NCBI GenBank assembly: GCA_031283835.1
Contig: JAITBA010000161.1
Span: 1 to 5,144 of the forward strand
DNA length: 5,144 nucleotides
Origin: Oscillospiraceae bacterium
GTDB taxonomy: Bacteria > Bacillota > Clostridia > Oscillospirales > Acutalibacteraceae
Reading direction: 5' to 3'
Positions 1 to 4,578 of this stretch are shown here, piece after piece. How positions within the stretch are numbered: position 1 is the stretch's first letter; the number at the start of each line of letters is the position of its first letter. A program made the translations under genes and the position numbers. The notes beneath the pieces are model-generated. The model ran no database searches. It had not been told where the DNA came from and saw nothing but the letters and a program-made list of their open reading frames with translations.

Positions 1-1
1 C

Positions 2-286
2 CGTTGGTCGGGCTACAACCCCAACATCGGTTCGGGCGCCTGGAGCCAAGACACAGTGCGGCAGAACATGCCGGTGTATTCGCGCGTGTTTTTCCTCTAT
101 GCGCTGTGTGACATTGTTCCGCATTTGTTCAATACCGTACCCTACTTGATGTATGACCTGGAGGGCAAAAAGAAAGAAGAGATGTATATCGCCCTCAACG
201 AGCGCCGCGCCCTTATCGCGAACGGCACCGGCCCTTCCGACGAAATGGTCTCCCTTGTTGAAGCCATTGCCGAAGAAGAAGCCTAG
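2..286 (+). CDS. GPH-family sugar:cation symporter, C-terminal fragment
   Basis: This is the 3' end of a gene that begins before the window; 94 residues are visible before the TAG stop. The reading frame is open from the first bases, so the GTG at position 56 is an internal Val and not a start. One hydrophobic segment (about residues 27-52, VFFLYALCDIVPHLFNTVPY) would be the last transmembrane helix. It is followed by YDLEGKKKEEM and a charged cytoplasmic tail with ALNERRALIA. A last helix running into a YDL-x-x-KK motif and a short charged tail is typical of glycoside-pentoside-hexuronide (MelB-like, MFS_2) symporters, which import sugars with H+ or Na+. The substrate cannot be read from this fragment. 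The gene converges on the phosphoesterase gene, with 36 bases between the two stops. Family assignment is good; the rest is inference. Confidence 0.82.
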   Translation, partial: RWSGYNPNIGSGAWSQDTVRQNMPVYSRVFFLYALCDIVPHLFNTVPYLMYDLEGKKKEEMYIALNERRALIANGTGPSDEMVSLVEAIAEEEA

Positions 287-322
287 CGTTGCCTGCGCCA
301 GAGCGAATGTTCTGCAACAGAA

Positions 323-1243
323 TCATAACGAAGGCCTCTGCACAACTTTGCAAAGGCCTTTGTTGGCGTGTTCGCGCAGGCGTCGGATTTGCACTACGCC
401 ATGGTTATCAAAAACAAACACCGTGCACCCACGCACGCCCTGGCTGCGGGCGTCGTAGCATATGCGGGAATAGCCGCCGGATTGGGCATAGATATAGCGC
501 ATGCCCTGCCATGCAATGTCAAAATCGTTTGCATGGTCGTGCCCGGCCACAATGGCCCACACGCCCAGTGTTTTGCATGTGGCCACTAGTGCGTCGCTTT
601 GCGCCTGCGTGCCTGCAGTGCAGACGCTTTCGCGCAGCGCACCATCCAGCAACTGCGCTGTGCCGGTATGCAACGCTTCTTGCGCTGCTTTAAACTGCCA
701 CGGCGGCACGTGCAAAAACACCATGCCCGGTGTGCCGGGGTAGCGCGCGGCGGTGCGTGTCATCCAATCCAGCTGGCTGGGCTGCACATAATCATGCCCG
801 CCCTTGCCGCCGCTGTCGAGGAAGAACAGCAACTGCACGGGCCGGCTTTGGTGCGACAGCACAATGCATTGGTTGCCATAGCCCGCAACCCCCGGCAGTT
901 CGCAATTACCCAAAAAATGCCGCGATGCTTGATAAGCGCGCAACACATTGCGCCGCGAAACCTCGAGGCGGCTTTCGCCCTCGTGGTTGCCCAGCACAGC
1001 TGTCCAGGGGGTGGCCAGGGCGTCCATCATGCGCACAAAACCGCGTGTGCGCAGGTGGTTGCCCCAGCAAAGAGCCGTGTCGCCCAGCACGACGGCCAAA
1101 CCGGGCTGCAGCGCCCGCACGTGTTGCCGCAAATGCTGCTTTGCCTTCCATGTGCCCGGCAGATCCAACCCGTCGATGTGCAGATCGGTGAACACCGCCA
1201 GCCGAAATTTTTTTTGCATGGGCAGTTCAAAGCAATTTTCCAT
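323..1243 (-). CDS. Calcineurin-like metallophosphoesterase (Dcr2/purple-acid-phosphatase type)
   Basis: The 306-residue protein shows the ordered metal-binding motifs of the calcineurin-like phosphoesterase fold: D20-x-H22 in FTDLHID, G54-D55 in VVLGDT, GNHE at 85-88, H178 in FLHVPPW, and GHDH at 234-237. LLFFLDSGG (138-146) and the GHDHANDF block resemble the Dcr2-like subgroup of cytosolic bacterial phosphoesterases. No signal peptide or transmembrane segment is visible, so it should be a soluble two-metal phosphatase or phosphodiesterase; the substrate is unknown. It is the last gene of the minus-strand trio, starting 36 bases after the glycosidase stop. The start is uncertain. Met1 has only a weak GGTG nearby, and Met9, just before KKFRLAVFTDLH, has no visible Shine-Dalgarno but would better match the usual short N-terminus. 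The last 12 or so codons overlap a terminator-like hairpin. Family call is strong, function open. Confidence 0.9.
   Translation of the reverse strand: MENCFELPMQKKFRLAVFTDLHIDGLDLPGTWKAKQHLRQHVRALQPGLAVVLGDTALCWGNHLRTRGFVRMMDALATPWTAVLGNHEGESRLEVSRRNVLRAYQASRHFLGNCELPGVAGYGNQCIVLSHQSRPVQLLFFLDSGGKGGHDYVQPSQLDWMTRTAARYPGTPGMVFLHVPPWQFKAAQEALHTGTAQLLDGALRESVCTAGTQAQSDALVATCKTLGVWAIVAGHDHANDFDIAWQGMRYIYAQSGGYSRICYDARSQGVRGCTVFVFDNHGVVQIRRLREHANKGLCKVVQRPSL
331..364 (+). terminator. Terminator-like hairpin between convergent genes
   Basis: AAGGCCT (331-337) pairs with AGGCCTT (354-360). After one C/A mismatch the stem continues as TGCA (339-342) with TGCA (349-352) around a 6-base loop. On the plus strand it runs into a weak T-rich tail (CCTTTGTT). 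It lies 45 bases after the transporter stop, so it could end that transcript. The minus-strand side lacks a T-run. The hairpin sits inside the last codons of the opposing phosphoesterase gene. The weak tail keeps the confidence moderate. Confidence 0.45.
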
Positions 1244-1258
1244 GGCACCAATTCTCGC

Positions 1259-1281
1259 GCCGAAGGCGGCAAATTTTTTTT
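1259..1281 (+). terminator. Possible antisense terminator in the glycosidase-phosphoesterase gap
   Basis: On the plus strand GCCG-AAGG-CGGC (1259-1270) is followed by AAA and eight T residues (1274-1281). The stem is only 4 bp, or alternatively CGCC-GAA-GGCG. It would act against antisense transcription entering the operon, not on the operon itself. On the minus strand the same bases form a small hairpin without a T-run, just after the glycosidase stop. It may be chance. Confidence 0.25.
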
Positions 1282-2512
1282 AATTGATGCGACTAAACGC
1301 ATCGCGCACGGCAAAGTAGGCGGGTTTTTCTTTGTGGTCGCAAGTAACAAGCCCCCAGCGGGTTTCGGTGGGGCAGTCGTCTTGGCCGCACACATAACAC
1401 TTGTCGCTGTCGGCATAGCAATAGACGAACGCGCCAACGAGGAAGGGCAGCTTGGCCAGCCGGGGCAGCAGGTCGCGATAAAAATCGGCCTGCCCGTGGG
1501 GCGTGTGCGGATAGCCCTTGATGAGCGTGTGTTCGGGCATTAGGCTGTAAAAATGGTTGCGAAAATCAAGCTGAAACAGAAAATCGGCATAGCTGCCGCT
1601 GGCATTATGCGTGATATAATCCCACATTTTTTGGTTTTGCAGGTGAATATTGTCCATCACCATGTCGATTTTTTCGCGGGCTTCGGCCTCCGAACGCACG
1701 CCGTAGCGTTCAAGTACCGCGCGTTTTTCGGCGGGGCTTTTGGGCGCGCCGCCGCTGATATAGCCAAACTCCGTGAGGATGATGGGTTTGCCGGTCATGG
1801 ACCATAGATAGCGCAGCAGCAGATCGAACATTTGCAGCCAGCTGCCCGCCGAAACAAAGCAGCCAATATAGATGTCGATGCCCACATAGTCGCAGTATTG
1901 CAACCAGGGGCGCATTTTTGCGTGCAGGTCGCTTTGTGGCCCGGCGGAGTTGTAGCCGATAATGATGTCGCCTCGGTGGGGGTGCATGGCGGCCAGTTGC
2001 ACACCAATGAACCGTGCCGCCTCGTCCATGGTCAGCGGCAGCGTGAAGCGCGGCACGCCCATCTCGTTGGTGATTTGAATGGCCTCCACAATGTCCTTCA
2101 AATCGTGGATAAAAAATGCCGCAATCTCGCGCACGCGGGCCTCGTTTTCGGGTAAGCGCGGGTCGATGCCGCCGTGTTCGATAAAATCGTGCGGGTAGGG
2201 CGTGACCGCCATCACGCGCACCTTGCCCGCGCGGTAACGTTTTTGCTTTTCTTTCCAGTGCAGATAATCCTCCCGTATCGCGCCTGTTTTGTCGAAGGGG
2301 AAAGGAATATCCTCACGGGTCCAGCGGATGCCGGCCCCCCGGATTTGCTCGCAATCCTCGTTTGGGTGACAAATGCCCTTGATGAACCCGCCGACTTTTT
2401 TGCGGCAAGCCTCCGCCTCGGGGGAGGTTTTGGGTTTGCAATAGGAGGCGGCCGTGTGGAACGGGACGTGCTTGAGGGTGGCGACAATTTGGTCTTTGAT
2501 GAAGGCTTCCAT
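1280..2512 (-). CDS. Glycoside hydrolase, clan GH-A-like (beta/alpha)8 barrel
   Basis: The 410-residue protein reads as a single TIM barrel. GIRWTREDIPF (61-71) matches an early strand. EAIQITNEMG (143-152) carries the Asn-Glu pair of strand 4, making E150 the likely acid/base. CDYVGIDIYIG (207-217) fits strand 6. PIILTEFGY (243-251) places the likely nucleophile at E248. This two-glutamate arrangement defines clan GH-A retaining glycosidases (GH5, GH39, GH42 and relatives). The exact family and substrate cannot be named from sight. There is no signal peptide, so it probably acts on imported oligosaccharides in the cytoplasm. C372, C375 and C380 cluster near the C-terminus after strand 8, with C365 and C391 nearby. 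The start is supported by AAAGGAAG about 6 bases before the ATG. It lies 76 bases after the SPFH gene stop, so probably the second gene of the operon. Confidence 0.85.
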   Translation of the reverse strand: MEAFIKDQIVATLKHVPFHTAASYCKPKTSPEAEACRKKVGGFIKGICHPNEDCEQIRGAGIRWTREDIPFPFDKTGAIREDYLHWKEKQKRYRAGKVRVMAVTPYPHDFIEHGGIDPRLPENEARVREIAAFFIHDLKDIVEAIQITNEMGVPRFTLPLTMDEAARFIGVQLAAMHPHRGDIIIGYNSAGPQSDLHAKMRPWLQYCDYVGIDIYIGCFVSAGSWLQMFDLLLRYLWSMTGKPIILTEFGYISGGAPKSPAEKRAVLERYGVRSEAEAREKIDMVMDNIHLQNQKMWDYITHNASGSYADFLFQLDFRNHFYSLMPEHTLIKGYPHTPHGQADFYRDLLPRLAKLPFLVGAFVYCYADSDKCYVCGQDDCPTETRWGLVTCDHKEKPAYFAVRDAFSRIN

Positions 2513-2588
2513 AAAAGTCTTCCTTTCTGGGGATGAGATATTTAAAATGTGAAAGTTTGCTTACAAATTTTCCTCTCAAAAAAGAACA

Positions 2589-3842
2589 TCACACCGTTGC
2601 GTCGCCTTCGTCGAAGCGGTCGCCGCATTCGGGGCAGAATTTGGGTGGGTTGTGCGGGTCGGGCGGCAGCCAGCCGCATTTGTCGCAACGGTAGAGCGGC
2701 GCGCTCGCAGGCTTGGCATTGCCGCAATTTTGGCAAAAGCGCCCCTGGTTGGTTGCGCCGCACACAGGGCACGGCCAGCCGGGCGCGGGTGCTTGCGCGG
2801 CGGCGAAGGGCGGCTGCTGCCCTGGTGGCTGGTAGGGTTGCCCCATGCCGAACAGCTGCTGCGGGTTGGCGCCGCCGGCTTGCTGGGCCATGCCAAGGCC
2901 CAAAAAACCCGTCATCGCGCCGTTTTCGTTGGCGGCGGCGGCACGCATAGCATCTGCTTGGGCACCCACCAGTTGCGCGGCCGCCATGTTGGGGTCGCGC
3001 ATCACAGCGCTCTTTTGCAGCTGCTTAATCATATCCTCGTCCTCTTTCGAGGCGGTCACGCTGTTCATGCCAAAAGAAACCACGCGCAGACCGCGCAGTT
3101 CGCTCCACTTGCGGCTGAGGATTTCGTTGAGGGCTTCGGTTAGCTCGATGGTGTGGCCGGGCAGCGCGCTGTAGCGCACGCCCAGTGCACTGATACGGGC
3201 AAAGGCGGGCTGCAGGGCGGTGAGCAGTTCGGTTTTGAGCATGCTGTCGATTTCGGCGCGATGGTAGCTTCGGCTCACGTTGCCGCACACGTTGGTATAA
3301 AATAATATCGGGTCGCTGACTTTGTAGGAAAATTCCCCATTGCAGCGGATAGCAATGTCCACATCCAGCCCAATGTTGCGATCCACCACGCGGAAAGGCA
3401 CAGGGCTAGCCGTGCCATATTTGTTGCCCGTGATTTCCTTCAGATTAAAGTAATAAACGCGCTGATCCTTGGGCGCTTCGCCGCCAAAGGTGAACCGTTT
3501 GCCAATGTTGCGAAAGGTGTTGAGGATGCCATTATCTAGCCCACCATAGAAAACACTGGCCTCTGTTCCTTGGTCATAAACAAACTCGCCCGGCTCAGCA
3601 CACAGTTCCGTCACCTTGCCTTGGTCCACAAGAATCACGCACTGCCCGTCGGCTACGGCGATAATCGAGCCGTTGGTGATGATGTTGTCGCCGCCCTTGG
3701 TGTTGCTGCTGCGCCGCCCCGCGCGTTTTTGCCCCTTGGCCACCAGCAGATCTGCCGGCAGCGCCTCGCAGTAGAAATATTCACGCCAGGCATCTGCTAG
3801 CACGCCGCCAACCGCCCCGCTAATCGCTTTGATAAGGCCCAT
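2589..3842 (-). CDS. SPFH-domain protein with two C-terminal zinc ribbons (YdjI-like)
   Basis: The 417-residue protein has three parts. An SPFH/band-7-like region (about 55-270) includes NGSIIAVADGQCVILVDQGK and SVFYGGLDNG. A flexible Ala/Gln/Pro/Met-rich linker spans about 280-355. Two zinc ribbons end the protein: C358-x2-C361 with C370-x2-C373, and C386-x2-C389 with C403-x2-C406, all eight cysteines present. There is no clear transmembrane helix, only an amphipathic-looking N-terminal stretch (MGLIKAISGAVGGVLADAW). This layout matches the family of Bacillus subtilis YdjI, often annotated as 'virion core protein-like', which is linked to PspA-type membrane stress modules; no PspA gene is visible here. 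The start is fixed by a perfect AAAGGAGG 9 bases upstream. It is the first gene of the minus-strand trio and probably oligomerises at the membrane, with the ribbons as partner-binding modules (inference). Confidence 0.92.
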   Translation of the reverse strand: MGLIKAISGAVGGVLADAWREYFYCEALPADLLVAKGQKRAGRRSSNTKGGDNIITNGSIIAVADGQCVILVDQGKVTELCAEPGEFVYDQGTEASVFYGGLDNGILNTFRNIGKRFTFGGEAPKDQRVYYFNLKEITGNKYGTASPVPFRVVDRNIGLDVDIAIRCNGEFSYKVSDPILFYTNVCGNVSRSYHRAEIDSMLKTELLTALQPAFARISALGVRYSALPGHTIELTEALNEILSRKWSELRGLRVVSFGMNSVTASKEDEDMIKQLQKSAVMRDPNMAAAQLVGAQADAMRAAAANENGAMTGFLGLGMAQQAGGANPQQLFGMGQPYQPPGQQPPFAAAQAPAPGWPCPVCGATNQGRFCQNCGNAKPASAPLYRCDKCGWLPPDPHNPPKFCPECGDRFDEGDATV

Positions 3843-3996
3843 GTGTTTCGTCCTCCTTTAGTAAATCTCCTCGGAAACGCCGACCGGCGGCTTTGCGGTA
3901 AAATTTCCACCCACCTGCGTCCTCCGCCTTGCAAGACAAAAATTTTCCTCGCAAATCCGCTCGCCCCGGGTTTTTGAGGAGGTCCAGTTTAAATCC
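3843..3996 (-). promoter_or_regulatory. Long 5' leader of the SPFH operon with possible structure
   Basis: From the predicted start near 3996 the mRNA would carry about 154 untranslated bases with no ATG. It holds a hairpin: GCCG (3888-3891 on the minus strand) with CGGC (3879-3882), loop CCGGT, extended by AAA/TTT past one bulged base. It also holds CCTCCT (minus strand of 3977-3982), the exact complement of the AGGAGG ribosome binding site at 3852-3857. I recognise no known riboswitch class. Confidence 0.4.
3852..3859 (-). promoter_or_regulatory. Consensus ribosome binding site of the SPFH gene
   Basis: On the minus strand AAAGGAGG lies 9 bases before the ATG at 3842. It is a perfect match to the anti-Shine-Dalgarno end of 16S rRNA, fixes the start, and suggests strong translation when accessible. 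A second purine-rich site (GAGGAGA) lies about 10 bases further upstream. Confidence 0.9.
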
Positions 3997-4002
3997 CCTT
4001 TG

Positions 4003-4031
4003 ATTATACCCGAAAACGTTGTGTTTGTCCA
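4003..4031 (-). promoter_or_regulatory. Sigma-70/SigA-type promoter for the SPFH operon
   Basis: Read on the minus strand, TGGACA (4031-4026) is one base from the TTGACA -35 consensus. A 17-base spacer follows, then a perfect TATAAT -10 box (4008-4003). Transcription should start near 3996. It points at the SPFH gene and is the only strong promoter seen upstream of it, so it probably drives the three-gene unit. Confidence 0.8.
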
Positions 4032-4127
4032 GCGTTTTTTGTGCGAATTCTCTGTGAAATTGTAAATTTTTTTCAAAGAACAAAAGCCGCCCCTTTTGGA
4101 ACAGCTTGGGGGATTGGGCTGATTTTT

Positions 4128-4152
4128 CGCTAAAGCGCAACGAGCTTTCGCG
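4128..4152. other. Imperfect hairpin in the divergent intergenic region
   Basis: CGCTAAAGC (4128-4136) can pair with GCTTTCGCG (4144-4152), 8 of 9 pairs, around a 7-base loop. No T-run follows on either strand, so it is not a typical terminator. It borders the direct repeat and lies about 100 bases upstream of both flanking promoters. Its role is unknown. Confidence 0.35.
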
Positions 4153-4178
4153 GCGTCAACGAGGTTTCCGGCGTCAAC
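4151..4178. repeat. Two 10-bp direct repeats (CGGCGTCAAC)
   Basis: CGGCGTCAAC occurs at 4151-4160 and again at 4169-4178, 18 bases apart start to start. The pair lies between the diverging promoters, about 80-105 bases upstream of the tRNA -35 box and 120 or more upstream of the operon -35 box. It could be a tandem regulator site or a chance duplication. The repeats are seen directly; a function is not shown. Confidence 0.5.
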
Positions 4179-4214
4179 CTGCTCCCCGATTCCTATTGTG
4201 CCATGCGGATAGCA

Positions 4215-4247
4215 GCGGTTTTTTGGCAGTGAACCGCAAAGTTTTTT
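4215..4247 (+). terminator. Weak terminator-like hairpin upstream of the tRNA promoter
   Basis: GCGGTT (4215-4220) pairs with AACCGC (4232-4237), followed by AAAG and six T residues (4242-4247). The loop is 11 bases and four bases separate stem and T-run, so it is a poor match. No plus-strand gene lies upstream in the window for it to terminate. It may shield the tRNA promoter from read-through, or be chance. Confidence 0.25.
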
Positions 4248-4257
4248 CAAAAAATGC

Positions 4258-4286
4258 TTGCATTTTCTGTCGCGCTGTGCTATAAT
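4258..4286 (+). promoter_or_regulatory. Strong promoter of the tRNA-Thr gene
   Basis: TTGCAT (4258-4263) is followed by a 17-base spacer and a perfect TATAAT (4281-4286). TGC directly before the -10 box makes it an extended -10 promoter as well. Transcription should start near 4293, giving a 5' extension of about 25 bases for RNase P to remove. Confidence 0.88.
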
Positions 4287-4317
4287 TTTTGCACATGGTG
4301 TTTTCTTAACCCGATAT

Positions 4318-4392
4318 GCTACTGTGGCTCAATGGTAGAGCGGCTCACTCGTAATGAGCAGGTTGTCAGTTCGATTCTGACCAGTAGCTCCA
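4318..4392 (+). tRNA. tRNA-Thr (anticodon CGU)
   Basis: All cloverleaf parts pair. The acceptor stem is GCTACTG (4318-4324) with CAGTAGC (4382-4388). The D arm is GCTC (4327-4330) with GAGC (4338-4341) around AATGGTA. The anticodon stem is GCTCA (4343-4347) with TGAGC (4355-4359). The T arm is GTCAG (4365-4369) with CTGAC (4377-4381) around TTCGATT. The anticodon loop CTCGTAA places CGT at 4350-4352, reading ACG (Thr), with A37 3' to the anticodon. The variable loop is 5 bases. The discriminator is U and CCA is encoded (4390-4392). It stands alone with its own promoter and terminators, so it is not part of a larger tRNA cluster in this window. Confidence 0.98.
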
Positions 4393-4393
4393 C

Positions 4394-4433
4394 CTGCGGT
4401 GGGGCAATTCGCGCCCTGTCGCAGTTCTTTTTT
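4394..4433 (+). terminator. Intrinsic terminator of tRNA-Thr (first of two)
   Basis: The hairpin begins two bases after the CCA end. CTGCG (4394-4398) pairs with CGCAG (4420-4424). A 3/3 internal loop leads to GGGC (4402-4405) with GCCC (4413-4416), loop AATTCGC. TTCTTTTTT (4425-4433) follows directly. Position and T-run make it a convincing terminator for the short tRNA transcript. Confidence 0.82.
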
Positions 4434-4482
4434 CAACTGAAGCGCCCGCGCCAAACGGCATCTTTTTGGAAGCACCCTTACA

Positions 4483-4527
4483 GACTGAACCCGGGCGCAA
4501 TTCGCGCCCTGGGTTCGGTCATTTTTT
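4483..4527 (+). terminator. Second, stronger intrinsic terminator downstream of tRNA-Thr
   Basis: GACTGAACCC (4483-4492) pairs with GGGTTCGGTC (4511-4520), with one T-G wobble. After one bulged T the stem continues as GGGCGC (4493-4498) with GCGCCC (4504-4509) around the 5-base loop AATTC. A and six T residues follow (4521-4527). The 16-bp GC-rich stem is much stronger than the first terminator and shares a 15-base core with it. There is no T-run on the other strand, so it does not obviously serve the converging deacetylase gene. Confidence 0.88.
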
Positions 4528-4578
4528 CTGCAATCGATGCTATATAGCGCATGTTTGGGCGGTTGCCAATCACAACAG

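Larger units (their letters stand above)
3843..4317. other. Intergenic regulatory region without a supported gene
   Basis: This stretch of about 475 bases separates the SPFH gene from the tRNA and is AT-richer than the genes. It holds the minus-strand leader and promoter, hairpins and a direct repeat in the middle, and the tRNA promoter on the plus strand. Two overlapping minus-strand open frames cover it, but they lack ribosome binding sites and recognisable protein character, and they run across the promoter and leader. I see no gene here. Confidence 0.7.

Noticed and set aside
599..1543. 314-residue plus-strand open frame
   Set aside because: It lies opposite the phosphoesterase and glycosidase, whose motifs are clear. 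High GC makes long shadow frames common, and it has no recognisable domain.
2538..2566. Possible promoter (TTGTAA ... TAAATA) ahead of the glycosidase
   Set aside because: The -10 match is poor at any reasonable spacing. The AT-rich gap alone could give this, so read-through from the SPFH gene is the simpler view.
4081..4098. CAAAAG/CTTTTG hairpin as a minus-strand terminator
   Set aside because: The stem is short and AT-rich and only TTCTTTG follows on the minus strand. Too weak to call.
3820..4140. 106-residue minus-strand frame overlapping the SPFH start
   Set aside because: It overlaps the consensus ribosome binding site and start of the SPFH gene in another frame, and reads through the promoter.
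3858..4250. 130-residue minus-strand frame in the intergenic region
   Set aside because: It starts from a TTG without a ribosome binding site, crosses the strong promoter and leader, and has no protein-like motifs.
4254..4547. 97-residue plus-strand frame across the tRNA
   Set aside because: It is a translation of the tRNA gene and its terminator. Peptides such as MVERLTRNEQVVSS are a familiar artefact of translated tRNA-Thr.
4539..4548. Palindrome GCTATATAGC between the second terminator and the deacetylase stop
   Set aside because: It is a short AT-rich palindrome with no T-run and no promoter nearby, and is expected by chance.
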